Shown here in pieces: positions 45,097 to 52,991 of a stretch of 64,000 bases of DNA. Every line of letters begins with the position of its first letter. Within the stretch, counting starts at the first letter, position 1. Where the stretch lies: NCBI GenBank assembly GCA_946415365.1, contig CAMKSE010000014.1, positions 1-64,000 on the forward strand, read 5' to 3'. The notes below the pieces were generated by a model that worked only from the letters and a program-made list of their open reading frames with translations, was not told the DNA's origin and did no database searches. The position numbers were made by a program, and so were the translations under genes. The DNA is from an uncultured Prevotellaceae bacterium (GTDB taxonomy: Bacteria; Bacteroidota; Bacteroidia; Bacteroidales; Bacteroidaceae).

Positions 45097-45163
45097 CAAA
45101 AATACGAAGAATCCTGCATAAATATAGCCCCTTATCATTATTTCAGGGGAACATATCGTGAAA
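45097..45163 (-). promoter_or_regulatory. GH43 promoter with shared operator element
   Basis: Minus-strand TATTTTTG (45104-45097) is the -7 box 30 nt before ATG 45066. The element at 45128-45163 (plus-strand parts CCCCTTATCATTATTTCAGG and GGAACATATCGTGAAA) starts 23 bp upstream of it, matching the SusC2 promoter. Likely target of the PUL regulator. Confidence 0.7.
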
Positions 45164-45199
45164 AGGAATCGGGAAGGAGTCAGAGAGGCAAAAATGCAC

Positions 45200-45225
45200 A
45201 AAAAAAGGGCAGCCAAAGCCGCCCT
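45200..45225 (-). terminator. Intrinsic terminator of cysK
   Basis: AGGGCAGC (45206-45213) pairs with GCCGCCCT (45218-45225) with one mismatch; on the minus strand a run of seven T follows. Confidence 0.75.
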
Positions 45226-45258
45226 AAGTGTTGGTAAATTCTATTTATTCCTATAATA

Positions 45259-46206
45259 TTAGAGAGGATAATCCTCGAAAGCATAGAGCACTGTTGAGAG
45301 ATAACGCTCGCCCGTATCAGGTAGCAGGACCACAATCTTCTTACCCTTGTTCTCAGGGCGCTTGGCCACTTGGATGGCAGCGTAGAGGGCAGCACCTGCA
45401 GAGATACCTACCAACAAACCTTCTGACTGGGCCACCTCACGGCCTGTGCGGATAGCGTCATCGTTCTCGACATCAAATACCTCGTCGATAATATTTGCAT
45501 CGTAGGTCTTGGGCACGAAGCCGGCACCGATTCCCTGAATCTTGTGAGGACCACTCTGGCCACCATTGAGCACGGGGCTTGACTTTGGCTCTACGGCGAT
45601 GATCTTCACATTGGAATTCTGCTCTTTCAGATACTTACCTGTACCAGAGATGGTACCACCTGTACCCACACCGCCTACGAAGATATCTACCTGACCATCC
45701 GTGTCGCGCCAGATCTCAGGACCTGTGGTGGCATAGTGCTTGGCAGGGTTGGCTGCGTTCTCAAACTGCTGCAGGATGACAGCGCCAGGGATAGAGTCAC
45801 GCAACTCCTCGGCGGCGCGGATGGCGCCTGGCATGCCGTCTTTACCAGAGGTGAGCCGAACCTCAGCGCCGTAGGCCTTCACCAGGTTACGACGCTCCAC
45901 ACTCATGGTCTCGGGCATGGTAAGGATAAGACGATAGCCCTTGACGGCTGATACCAGTGCCAATCCTACGCCCGTATTTCCAGAAGTTGGTTCGATGATG
46001 GTAGCGCCGGGCTTCAGGATGCCCTTAGCCTCAGCATCCTCGATCATGGCGAGGGCAATACGGTCCTTGACGCTGCCGCCGGGGTTGAAAAACTCTACTT
46101 TGGCAATTACTGGGGTCTCGAGACCCTTTGCCTGTGAATACTTGTTGAGCTCAAGAAGTGGAGTGTTGCCGACGAGCTCGGTCAGCTGTTTTGCAATCTT
46201 TGTCAT
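45259..46206 (-). CDS. cysK: Cysteine synthase A (O-acetylserine sulfhydrylase)
   Basis: 315 residues, full length. PLP-binding Lys K47 in NPGGSVKDR, substrate loop EPTSGNTG (72-79), phosphate-binding [11 protein letters not shown], and C-terminal [13 protein letters not shown]. It makes cysteine from O-acetylserine and sulfide in the cytosol. Single gene with its own promoter (46250-46257) and terminator; a housekeeping gene separating the PUL from the phage-like element. Confidence 0.95.
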   Translation of the reverse strand: MTKIAKQLTELVGNTPLLELNKYSQAKGLETPVIAKVEFFNPGGSVKDRIALAMIEDAEAKGILKPGATIIEPTSGNTGVGLALVSAVKGYRLILTMPETMSVERRNLVKAYGAEVRLTSGKDGMPGAIRAAEELRDSIPGAVILQQFENAANPAKHYATTGPEIWRDTDGQVDIFVGGVGTGGTISGTGKYLKEQNSNVKIIAVEPKSSPVLNGGQSGPHKIQGIGAGFVPKTYDANIIDEVFDVENDDAIRTGREVAQSEGLLVGISAGAALYAAIQVAKRPENKGKKIVVLLPDTGERYLSTVLYAFEDYPL

Positions 46207-46249
46207 AAGTCTTATCCGTTATTAATTAATAATGTTTGTTATCTGGGTG

Positions 46250-46257
46250 CAAAGGTA
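46250..46257 (-). promoter_or_regulatory. cysK promoter -7 box
   Basis: Minus-strand TACCTTTG then CACC, 44 nt before ATG 46206. Confidence 0.65.
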
Positions 46258-46301
46258 CGGTGATTTCAGCATACCCACAATCGCCTTTGTATGTTATTCT
46301 G

Positions 46302-46557
46302 TATACCATATGTTTGGTATATCAGTCCTATTAACATAAAAAGACAACATTTCTGCTACCTTTTTACCTCTTAATGGATAATATTAATCCTCTTTCACAA
46401 TAGGATAGAGTTATATCTTTGCAATCTGCTCATTTTCAATAACATACGAAATTTTAAAATTGGTATCATTACAAATTTGGTATCATTTTGATAACGTTTC
46501 AAAATGTTGGTATCTTGATTAACACAAATTAATCAAGTGTAATGCTTTGAAATACCA
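46302..46557. promoter_or_regulatory. TGGTAT operator-like cluster with two promoters
   Basis: Six copies of TGGTAT/ATACCA occur at 46303, 46315, 46461, 46478, 46508 and 46552; the first two form TATACCA-N6-TGGTATA, and two are extended to TGGTATCATT. CTTGATTAA (46514-46522) and TTAATCAAG (46529-46537) form a perfect inverted repeat. A plus-strand TATCTTTG core lies at 46414-46421. No gene is encoded in 46258-46568. Confidence 0.6.
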
Positions 46558-46568
46558 AATTTAATGAT

Positions 46569-46675
46569 TACCTTTGCAGCCAGTTGCGCCTCCCCTCCGT
46601 TGGTCGTAATGGTCTGCGGGCGGTTTCATGTGAATGTTTAGCCGTTGAACAAGGAGCCGGGCGCAACCTTTTTAT
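46569..46675 (+). ncRNA. Candidate small RNA
   Basis: TACCTTTG (46569-46576) should start a transcript near 46583. GTTGCGCC (46583-46590) pairs with GGCGCAAC (46660-46667), closing a ~85-nt domain directly followed by CTTTTTATTT, a terminator tail. No ORF of note lies within. It ends at the stop of the convergent repressor gene. Could also serve as terminator for that gene's antisense side. Confidence 0.45.
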
Positions 46676-46983
46676 TTACCCTCTTCCCCTATTTCTCCAT
46701 CAATCGTTATAAAAATATCTTTATGGCAATGCGGACACCTCATCACAGTTGTTTTAAGTCGAAGGTTCCCGTCATAAAACCTCTGATCTCCTACAAGTTC
46801 CGAAACAGTCATGTCCAGGATCCTTGCTATTTCCATAACGCGGGAAATCGAAGGATTGCCGCTCAACATCTGAGTTAAGGCTGGCTGGCTTATACCCTTG
46901 CCCCCGTTCTTGTTCTCCATCTGAGCGGCCACTTGTTCCAGAGTAAAGCCCCTGTCTTTGATCGCCTTCTTGATTGATTCCAT
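46672..46983 (-). CDS. XRE-family phage-type repressor
   Basis: 103 residues. HTH_XRE fold at ~1-68: SIKKAIKDRGFTLEQVAAQM, ISQPALTQMLSGNPSISRVM, EIARILDMTVSELVG. The C-terminus has CPHCHKDIFI, half of a zinc-binding pair. Divergent from the small-gene operon at 47314 with a repeat-rich operator region between, the arrangement of a lysogeny switch. Confidence 0.8.
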   Translation of the reverse strand: MESIKKAIKDRGFTLEQVAAQMENKNGGKGISQPALTQMLSGNPSISRVMEIARILDMTVSELVGDQRFYDGNLRLKTTVMRCPHCHKDIFITIDGEIGEEGK

Positions 46984-47019
46984 ATATAATATAAGTAATT
47001 GCTAATAAATAAACGCTGG

Positions 47020-47189
47020 CAAAGGTACGGCTTTTTCCTGAAACTGCCAAACAAATAAAGAAAATATAACCAATGTCTTATATTTCGTTAATTTATATTT
47101 AGAAATAACTTATATTTCTGAAACAATCTTAAATATAAGGCTTTTCTTATATCCTAATTATGAATTATAAGAAATAAGTTATATCTTTG
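47020..47189. promoter_or_regulatory. Divergent promoter/operator region of the element
   Basis: Minus -7 box TACCTTTG (47027-47020) for the repressor; plus TATCTTTG (47182-47189) for the small genes. Between them TTATATTT-type motifs recur (CTTATATTTC near 47073, AGAAATAACTTATATTTCT near 47100, AAGAAATAAGTTAT near 47169), likely repressor operators. Confidence 0.65.
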
Positions 47190-47200
47190 CACCGTGTTTG

Positions 47201-47272
47201 GGAGTCAGACGAACACAAAAAGGGGAAATATAACCTAATTAGGGTAAGAAGATCCGTTCCGGTGCTGACTCC
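47201..47272 (+). promoter_or_regulatory. Stem-loop leader of the small-gene operon
   Basis: GGAGTCAG (47201-47208) and CTGACTCC (47265-47272) close a leader structure just behind the promoter and 40 nt before ATG 47314. Design recalls the leaders at 6015 and 11545. Confidence 0.45.
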
Positions 47273-47313
47273 ACTGGTTCGGGTCTTCGCTTTAGTTACA
47301 AAGTTTATTGGAT

Positions 47314-47511
47314 ATGGAAAAAGCACTTAGGAAACTCGATGATCTGCTTAACCAAGCGGTATCACTCGGCGAAAAGATGCGCCTTGAAGGGGCGGTCTAT
47401 CGTGCGGAACTTGAAGAACGGCAAAGACTCGGCCTAACTGGTGACGCTGCCGTTAAGCACTACAACGATTATATGGATAAATACGGAATGTCATATCTTA
47501 AAGTTAACTGA
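47314..47511 (+). CDS. Small helical protein
   Basis: 65 residues from ATG 47314: MEKALRKLDDLLNQAVSLGE, charged and helical throughout, ending YGMSYLKVN. First gene of the early-type plus-strand block. Not recognised. Confidence 0.55.
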   Translation: MEKALRKLDDLLNQAVSLGEKMRLEGAVYRAELEERQRLGLTGDAAVKHYNDYMDKYGMSYLKVN

Positions 47512-47514
47512 ATT

Positions 47515-47610
47515 ATGGTATATACAATATTGTTATCTATTTTCTGTGTAGTGCTTTCAGTTGTTCTATACAAAGATATTAAGTATCTTGCTGATAATAT
47601 GTGGCAGTAA
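47515..47610 (+). CDS. 31-residue single-membrane-helix peptide
   Basis: Starts 3 bp after the previous stop. MVYTILLSIFCVVLSVVLYK forms one membrane helix, followed by a short polar tail (DIKYLADNMWQ). Position and spacing inside the operon support translation. Unknown function. Confidence 0.5.
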   Translation: MVYTILLSIFCVVLSVVLYKDIKYLADNMWQ

Positions 47611-47627
47611 CATTAACGGTTAAAGAT

Positions 47628-47873
47628 ATGGAAACGGGAATATTTAATATCACTCAATGGGTGTATTTCACTTTTAACTATCCTGAGCCGAAAAAGATGT
47701 TTGCAGAAATCTTCGGTTCCCTCTCGGATCACATATATAACAAGTGGCTTTCCTATGACTGTAACTTCAACCGTCTGTTTACGGAACTTGATAGGGAATG
47801 TCAAAGGAAACTCGCCCGGTATGTAATAGAAAATTATCATGGTGTTGACGGTTGCAAGCCGTCTGCAAAATAA
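47628..47873 (+). CDS. Unknown small protein
   Basis: 81 residues from ATG 47628 (a GTG at 47601 would overlap the membrane peptide). Aromatic-rich N-terminus (ITQWVYFTFNYPEPKKMFAE), charged C-terminus. Not recognised; sits between two co-directional genes of the block. Confidence 0.5.
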   Translation: METGIFNITQWVYFTFNYPEPKKMFAEIFGSLSDHIYNKWLSYDCNFNRLFTELDRECQRKLARYVIENYHGVDGCKPSAK

Positions 47874-47897
47874 GTTCAACAAATAAAACTTCAGATT

Positions 47898-48515
47898 ATG
47901 GAAACAAACAAAGATTTATCAAAGCTTGAAGCCCCTGAGCGTATCAAGGCGGTTAAGGAAACGTTCGGTGAATTTGAAGACTTCCTCGTAAAAGCCAATC
48001 CAAAATGTCAGATCTCTTTCTCTGACTTTGAAAAGGCAAACTTAGGGAATTATCCAACTCTTAAAGACATTTGTCTTACCTATGGTAAAATGGCGGCTTC
48101 GCAATGGCTTTATCTCCAGGTCGTAGATCTCGGAGAATTTGCTGGTGCAAATAACATGACGAAAGAACAGATTTCGGAACTTGCCCCCATAATTGCAAAG
48201 GAGTGCCAGGAATTGAAAATAAGTGAAGTCCTGAACTACTTCTATCAGATGAAGTCTGCCCAACTGCCTATTACTGACAAGTTAAGCCCTTTGTCTGTAA
48301 TAGTAAACTTGCGAAACTTCCTTTATAAGCGTCAGGATATGCTATGGAACATGAAGAAAGTGTATATGATCGTTGAGGATCAGCCCAAAACGAAAGTATA
48401 TGCAAGGGTATTCCTGACAAAGGAAAGTGCTGAGAAAGCCTTGGAGGAAAGAGACGAAAGAACGGGTGAAAGGCTTTACCCTGCCTGCCATGTGATTGAA
48501 CGTATTGTCGAATAA
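47898..48515 (+). CDS. Phage-type protein, possibly DUF6633 family
   Basis: 205 residues, helical. Features LGNYPTLKDICLTYGKMAAS, QWLYLQVVDLGEFAGANNMT and ELAPIIAKECQELKISEVLN recall DUF6633 proteins that occur in Bacteroidales phages and mobile elements, though I am not certain of the family number. The C-terminal part has KVYMIVEDQPKTKVYARVFL. Largest gene of the block; function unknown. Confidence 0.5.
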   Translation: METNKDLSKLEAPERIKAVKETFGEFEDFLVKANPKCQISFSDFEKANLGNYPTLKDICLTYGKMAASQWLYLQVVDLGEFAGANNMTKEQISELAPIIAKECQELKISEVLNYFYQMKSAQLPITDKLSPLSVIVNLRNFLYKRQDMLWNMKKVYMIVEDQPKTKVYARVFLTKESAEKALEERDERTGERLYPACHVIERIVE

Positions 48516-48516
48516 T

Positions 48517-48858
48517 ATGGATAAGGAAAACAAACTGACAAAAGAGCAAGCCAGGCAAATAGAAAGCCTGCTCTCTGAGTATGGAGTCAGCAATGTCTTA
48601 GACTGCGACTTCTCGACACTTGCGCAATTCACGTTTGAGAATTTCTTTGAAGTTCTGCCTCGCGTGGTCGCGTTCCTCTCTGAGGCCGTAACAAAGGTAT
48701 GTGATAATCCTACGAAAGCGGCCATTGAATGTATGATCGAACAAATGGGCCATGTGTCATACACACTTAGCCAGGTTCATTTTTTCTATCAGCCATTATA
48801 TTCTATAAGCAGATTGATTAGTGATATAAATGAAACTTTGAACGATGGAAACGAATAA
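48517..48858 (+). CDS. Unknown helical protein
   Basis: 113 residues from ATG 48517, 1 bp behind the previous stop. Helical (QARQIESLLSEYGVSNVLD, PRVVAFLSEAVTKVCDNPT). Overlaps the next gene by 14 nt. Not recognised. Confidence 0.5.
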   Translation: MDKENKLTKEQARQIESLLSEYGVSNVLDCDFSTLAQFTFENFFEVLPRVVAFLSEAVTKVCDNPTKAAIECMIEQMGHVSYTLSQVHFFYQPLYSISRLISDINETLNDGNE

Positions 48859-49039
48859 TTTACCCGACAAAGAGACTTTGCAGATATGGATAGACGGCCT
48901 TGCCGATGTTCTGCAGTATCTTACACTTACCGACAATCAGGGCCATGATAAGGAATGTGCCCAGTCTTGTTTCACTGTTGCTGGTGTCCGTGAACTGCTT
49001 CAAGGACTTGCTGAAGAAATGGATAATGATTCAAAATAG
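48845..49039 (+). CDS. Unknown small acidic protein
   Basis: 64 residues, acidic, overlapping the previous gene. Last gene before the terminator at 49083. Not recognised. Confidence 0.5.
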   Translation: METNNLPDKETLQIWIDGLADVLQYLTLTDNQGHDKECAQSCFTVAGVRELLQGLAEEMDNDSK

Positions 49040-49082
49040 ATTAAACAATCCCCTCATATCTCAACTGATTTGAATCCTTCTG

Positions 49083-49115
49083 CCGCTGCTGTCCGTGATG
49101 ATCGCAGCGGTTTTT
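49083..49115 (+). terminator. Terminator of the plus-strand small-gene block
   Basis: CCGCTGC (49083-49089) pairs with GCAGCGG (49104-49110), then TTTTT. Confidence 0.75.
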
Positions 49116-49215
49116 CATTTTCAAGCCGTCTGAGGGCGTTTCTTGCCAAAGGCTTGCAGTTTATCGCCTGACGCTGCAAAACGGCTCTGTTGGCCATTTC
49201 TGCAAGCCGTAGAAC

Positions 49216-49255
49216 AAAAAGCGAGTGCCAAATATCTTCGCAGACGTTGGCACTC
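49216..49255 (-). terminator. Terminator of the minus-strand tail/neck operon
   Basis: GAGTGCCAA (49223-49231) pairs with TTGGCACTC (49247-49255); on the minus strand GC then TTTTT follows. Confidence 0.7.
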
Positions 49256-49297
49256 TTGTCAGATTCAATAAACTTGGTTTTTATACAGATGGTTCAT

Positions 49298-49822
49298 TTA
49301 TCCGAATTGTATGTCTGAGACGTTTGCCCCCCGGCCTTCAAGGTCGCTCTGCAAGCCTCCTATTACGTTGGCCGCTCCCCGTACCTCCAAATATTTGGCG
49401 TAGTCGGTGGCGGCTACTATCACGAAAGCCCATCCTCCCTTTCTCGGAAAGCGGAAACTCAGAAAGTCCTCGGCCTCTTCCTGTCCCCAGTAGTGGCGGC
49501 TTCCCGTCGGTGCTGTATAGCCTTCGTTCGGATCGCCTCCCCAATAATAGGGCTGGTCGTAGGTCTCGCCCTTAACAAGCGTTACGCGGGTAGGGGCCTT
49601 GTGCAACTCCTGATAGCTGCTGTAGAAGCCTAAGAACTTGCCGTCGTGCCATAGCGCAACTGCAAAGCTGTTCATGGTGTTACCCGTGACACTATGTATC
49701 TTTGCATGATCAAGGGCCAGTCTGATGATAGCGGGTAGGCTTTCTTTCAGCCTTGCCTCGATGATCGCGTCCGTCTTCTTCTTCAGACGCTTACCCAGTG
49801 CCGCTATGTTCGTCCGTCTCAT
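49298..49822 (-). CDS. Phage tail-completion-like (HK97 gp10-type) protein
   Basis: 174 residues. N-terminal basic helix (LGKRLKKKTDAIIEARLKES) followed by HSVTGNTMNSFAVALWHDGK, a layout like the TGNLxxS region of gp10-type proteins that join neck and tail tube. The C-terminal half has GWAFVIVAATDYAKYLEVRG. Overlaps the head-closure-like gene by 4 nt. Family call from pattern and order only. Confidence 0.5.
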   Translation of the reverse strand: MRRTNIAALGKRLKKKTDAIIEARLKESLPAIIRLALDHAKIHSVTGNTMNSFAVALWHDGKFLGFYSSYQELHKAPTRVTLVKGETYDQPYYWGGDPNEGYTAPTGSRHYWGQEEAEDFLSFRFPRKGGWAFVIVAATDYAKYLEVRGAANVIGGLQSDLEGRGANVSDIQFG

Positions 49823-50169
49823 AAGTCCAGGTTCCCGTTACGCTTACAGTATAAGACCGTTCTGTTATTGTCCGGCTCGAAGTCCTTCACTTCCATAGTC
49901 TCAGTTATGGCCCCGATTCTGACTTCAACTGTGTCACCACTTGAAGGCTTTGCTCCCTTCCATTCGTCGAAGCGTACAGGAATGGAAATATAACGGTGTG
50001 TAATATCCACCTGTTTCCCCTCTACGCCTCCATTGGTGTAGCACCTGCCCTCACCTTCGTAAAGAACGGTTTCCGTCGGCTCCGTCTCTTCGCCCCAGCC
50101 GGGGCAAGTTACCCGCACCACTTTTACATGATGCGGATAACGTTGGTTTATGATACGATCTCTTCTCAT
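49819..50169 (-). CDS. Phage head-closure/head-tail joining-like protein
   Basis: 116 residues, beta-rich: HHVKVVRVTCPGWGEETEPT, VLYEGEGRCYTNGG, SSGDTVEVRIGAITETMEVK, ending with RTVLYCKRNGNLDL. Size, fold pattern and position before the gp10-like gene match head-closure proteins that seal the connector. Moderate certainty. Confidence 0.5.
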   Translation of the reverse strand: MRRDRIINQRYPHHVKVVRVTCPGWGEETEPTETVLYEGEGRCYTNGGVEGKQVDITHRYISIPVRFDEWKGAKPSSGDTVEVRIGAITETMEVKDFEPDNNRTVLYCKRNGNLDL

Positions 50170-50184
50170 AAAGAAACACAGAAT

Positions 50185-50856
50185 TTACTCGGCTTGCTCT
50201 TGCGGTCTGAGGATCTTGCCCCATGCCTTCAAAGTGAAGAAGTATTCAGCGTTTAAGTCTAATAGGTTCCTTTGACCTATGACTTTTGCTGCGTCGGCGT
50301 TGCTAAGGATCTCCTTGATTTCGCAAGGTACGTAGTTCTTGGCCCTCTCAAACTTCAGCAACTCGTTAATGGACTCAAAGACGGCTGCAAAGTACGGATA
50401 AGCCTCTTTGTCTGACTCGGTAAACCGATATGTCGCAGTTTCCTCGATCTTAGCCTTGACTTCTTTCTCGTTGAGCCAGGGACGGCCCTTGCTGTCCATC
50501 TTCAGGCTGATCCCGTTTTCCTTCAGGTAAGCAAGCTTAGAAACGATACTCTCTACGGGGCCTGCTGCCTTTGACCTGATCTCTTCGTATTTCTCAGCAA
50601 ACTGCTTTGAGATCCCAGCAGGAATAAAAGTACCCGCACCAAGCACCGTGCGAAGGTTGCTCTCTGACTTGCTGATCTGATCTTCCAGCCATTCAGGCGT
50701 TACGCCCTCCAGCTGTTCGACACTGCTAAATGTAGTGTTCATCAACTCCGAAAGTTCCTGAACACTCTTTTGAAGGCTCGCCTGGCGTTCGTTCCAGTTG
50801 CCTTGCTCCTTTTCGGCTACGTCCTGCCTGAAATAACTCTTTGGTAACTCTTTCAT
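50185..50856 (-). CDS. Unknown phage-module protein
   Basis: 223 residues, helical and charged, with coiled-coil-like N-terminus (NERQASLQKSVQELSELMNT) and a compact C-terminal part (YVPCEIKEILSNADAAKVIG). Sits 15 bp upstream of the head-closure-like gene in the same operon. Not recognised; could be structural. Confidence 0.5.
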   Translation of the reverse strand: MKELPKSYFRQDVAEKEQGNWNERQASLQKSVQELSELMNTTFSSVEQLEGVTPEWLEDQISKSESNLRTVLGAGTFIPAGISKQFAEKYEEIRSKAAGPVESIVSKLAYLKENGISLKMDSKGRPWLNEKEVKAKIEETATYRFTESDKEAYPYFAAVFESINELLKFERAKNYVPCEIKEILSNADAAKVIGQRNLLDLNAEYFFTLKAWGKILRPQEQAE

Positions 50857-50868
50857 ATCCTCAGTATT

Positions 50869-51081
50869 TTAATTTTGCGATCCCGTGCCTTCGCGTCTCT
50901 TCTTCTGTGCGAAGCGGAGATCAAGTGGACTCAAATTCTTCTGATCAGCTAGTTTACGTTCCCAGCCTTCACGCTTTGCCTTGCGGTTCCAGTTCTTTTC
51001 AGAACGTTCGCGTCTCTCTCTAAGCTGCACCTCGTCTTCTATCGTCTCAGGGTGCAAGGTTCCGTTTTCGTCTTTGATCAT
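50869..51081 (-). CDS. Small very charged protein
   Basis: 70 residues, Arg/Lys/Glu-rich (LRERRERSEKNWNRKAKREG). 12 bp before the previous listed gene in the operon. Not recognised. Confidence 0.45.
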   Translation of the reverse strand: MIKDENGTLHPETIEDEVQLRERRERSEKNWNRKAKREGWERKLADQKNLSPLDLRFAQKKRREGTGSQN

Positions 51082-51146
51082 AACGCTGTATTTTGATGAA
51101 TAAATAAGTTTCTTCCTACCATGTGTAACTAATAAACTTCATTCTT

Positions 51147-51506
51147 TTACCCTTTCTCTATTTTTGTAGGGTTAATCAGATAGCCTTCAAGAAAGCGGAA
51201 CTTCAAAGGCTCCCCTTCACAAGGCTTGTAGTCGCTGCCGAAATAGTCCGCAAGAAAGCCTTCAAGGTTCCCGTCGTAGCCAACAAGTCCCAGGAACTCT
51301 TCATTGACGGTCACGAAAGCCTTCCTTATCCCTGCACTATCATCAAAGGAAATGCCTGGCAGAAGTTCCTTGTATGCCTTTGCCTCCACTCCTTCGGGAT
51401 CATGCTTCATGTCCCAGTCGTGGCTCTCTGCACGACTAACGCGGTAGCCTATGACGCTGCGCACTACCTGAGTAATCCTTTTATGATTAATCGTCTTGCT
51501 CTGCAT
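51147..51506 (-). CDS. Unknown small protein
   Basis: 119 residues, basic N-terminus (SKTINHKRITQVVRSVIGYR) and beta-like C-terminus (PLKFRFLEGYLINPTKI). Overlaps the gene at 51487 by 20 nt, so co-translated. Not recognised. Confidence 0.5.
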   Translation of the reverse strand: MQSKTINHKRITQVVRSVIGYRVSRAESHDWDMKHDPEGVEAKAYKELLPGISFDDSAGIRKAFVTVNEEFLGLVGYDGNLEGFLADYFGSDYKPCEGEPLKFRFLEGYLINPTKIEKG

Positions 51507-51786
51507 AGTCTGAAATGATTTCTTCGTTATTACTCTTCTTCGGTTTTAAGCCCCCTCCCTTCGTCACCATGTAACGGGTGAAGGCCGGAATCTTAACGCC
51601 CTTGGGCAAGTTCTTTTTGTAAGCCTCGGAAAGTTCCGTGAATAGATGCAGCTTATCGCCGTGGTGAAGACAGATCCTACCCTTACGTATGACACAATAG
51701 CTTTCAAGAAAAGCCCTCATGTGGTCTTCATCCCTGAATAAGCAAAGGGCCGTCCCGAACTTCAGCTGCAACTTTTCCGGCTCCAT
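51487..51786 (-). CDS. Unknown small protein
   Basis: 99 residues, KLQLKFGTALCLFRDEDHMR then GRICLHHGDKLHLFTELSEA. 3 bp behind the HTH gene at 51790. Not recognised; possibly an early replication-associated protein. Confidence 0.5.
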   Translation of the reverse strand: MEPEKLQLKFGTALCLFRDEDHMRAFLESYCVIRKGRICLHHGDKLHLFTELSEAYKKNLPKGVKIPAFTRYMVTKGGGLKPKKSNNEEIISDYAEQDD

Positions 51787-51789
51787 ACG

Positions 51790-51987
51790 CTAACAGATAC
51801 TACCCCATACCTTCTGTTCAAGCTTCTCACGCGAAAACGCGATCTTTCGCGGTGAAAGCCTGTTGTAACAACCTTCAAGTTTGCCCTGCCTCACATAATT
51901 AGCAACTGTGTTGGGCGATACCCGCAGGATCTTGGCTGCTGCCTCGTAGCCGTAAACGAAATCTTTTCTGTCTTTCCTTTCTTTCAT
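51790..51987 (-). CDS. HTH DNA-binding protein (excisionase/MerR-like)
   Basis: 65 residues from ATG 51987; an upstream frame extension would cross the promoter. FVYGYEAAAKILRVSPNTVA, NYVRQGKLEGCYNRLSPRKI is the HTH_17-type fold used by excisionases and element regulators. It shares the turn NTVANYVRQGKLEGCYNR with TVNRWQREGKFSGCYNR of the 61964 protein. Heads the minus-strand operon down to 49298; promoter TATCTTTG at 52020-52013. Confidence 0.7.
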   Translation of the reverse strand: MKERKDRKDFVYGYEAAAKILRVSPNTVANYVRQGKLEGCYNRLSPRKIAFSREKLEQKVWGSIC

Positions 51988-52124
51988 CCTGAAAACATTT
52001 AAAACCAGGTGCAAAGATAAACAATATTCTGCATATACATACAATAATTATGCACAATATATAATAATATAACACAATTTAACGTATATCTATGCAAAAC
52101 GCATGCAAAAACGGGACCTAAATG

Positions 52125-52218
52125 CCGTTAGGGGAATCCTCCTAACGGAATATCCTTAATTATCAGCCGTTAGGCATATATGCCCAACGGAAGAAATTCC
52201 CAACCGATAGGGGAAATT
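52125..52218. repeat. CCGTTAGG hairpin cluster
   Basis: CCGTTAGG (52125-52132) pairs with CCTAACGG (52141-52148); 52167-52190 is an imperfect 24-bp palindrome of the same motif (CCGTTAGGCATA/TATGCCCAACGG); CAACCGATAGGGGAAATTCC follows. Next to it CTATCCGAAATCGGATAG (52253-52270) is palindromic. Could be an origin, partition or regulatory site of the element. Confidence 0.55.
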
Positions 52219-52272
52219 CCGACATCGTTGAATATCAATAACTTAGACTATACCTATCCGAAATCGGATAGT

Positions 52273-52461
52273 TTATGTGCCTTGGGCGAATTGTTGGCTA
52301 TTGCCCTTTGCGGTGTGTACGAAAGTGATGTCCGATTTTCGGACTTCACTCAGTTTCGAGAGAAATTCCTTAGTTGATGGCAGTTCGAGCCACTTGGCTG
52401 GTCGCTTGCCGAAGGGCTTTGCCATCTGTGTAGCGTTGACCATCACCACATCGCCTTTGTT
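52273..52461 (-). pseudogene. KilA-N domain (antirepressor-type) remnant
   Basis: A minus-strand frame bounded by stops reads GDVVMVNATQMAKPFGKRPA, KWLELPSTKEFLSKLSEVRK and ends QQFAQGT-stop. VNATxMAKxFGKRPxxWL and xxQGTW are the hallmarks of KilA-N DNA-binding domains of phage antirepressors. There is no start codon region (a stop precedes it; the text before continues in another frame) and the domain is cut after QGT. Confidence 0.65.
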
Positions 52462-52844
52462 TCAAACCTGAGCGAGGTCAGAAATCTTACCTCGTCTGAT
52501 TTAGTGAGAGTGAAAGCAGGATAAAATAGGCGATACGGGAAAAAGCGTTTCGACTGATTTTCAAGCAGTTATTATCGATACAAGAAAATCTTGTAACGTT
52601 GATTTTCAGGCAGTTAAATACTACAATGACCGCTCAGAAGATTTTCCGACCGTCTGATTTACTGCAAGTTACGAATGGTGACAACGGCTGCACATGGATC
52701 CATGAAGCCAGTGAATTGTTAAAGGCCGTTAAAGGGCTCAAAAAATCGGGAAAAAAATTTTTTTGAGGTGACTTGAGCGAAAATCGCACTTAAAAAAAGG
52801 GGGGTGGAGGGGGGTAAAAGCCTTTTATGGGTCGTACTGGCATG
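52462..52844. other. Non-coding region with repeats and G-rich tract
   Basis: No gene seen. TGATTTTCAAGCAGTTA (52551) and TGATTTTCAGGCAGTTA (52605) are direct repeats, with a third shorter copy near 52947. CGTCTGATTTA occurs at ~52493 and 52651. At 52799-52814 lies G6-T-GG-A-G6. Confidence 0.5.
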
Positions 52845-52875
52845 AAAAAGCCCCAAATCATCAAGAAAAGGGGCT
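52845..52875 (-). terminator. Intrinsic terminator (minus strand)
   Basis: AGCCCC (52849-52854) pairs with GGGGCT (52870-52875); on the minus strand TTTTT follows. Ends transcription from the 52992 gene. Confidence 0.6.
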
Positions 52876-52991
52876 AAATTCGGCCTAAAATGGCCTATTT
52901 TGAGCGGTATTTGCACGTTTTTGCACGTTTTTAGGCTCAAAAATCGGCTGATTTTCAGTTATTTACGCCTTATAACGTGACTGTCTGACGC

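Noticed and set aside
49126..49133. CCGTCTGA as a Neisseria-type DNA uptake sequence
   Set aside because: Only four copies, wrong phylum, and three copies lack the flanking bases of that signal.
52180..52377. Plus-strand frame with LCALGELLAIALCGVYESD, at first read as an ISAs1-type transposase start
   Set aside because: The opposite strand of the same DNA encodes a much better KilA-N match, so the plus frame is a shadow.
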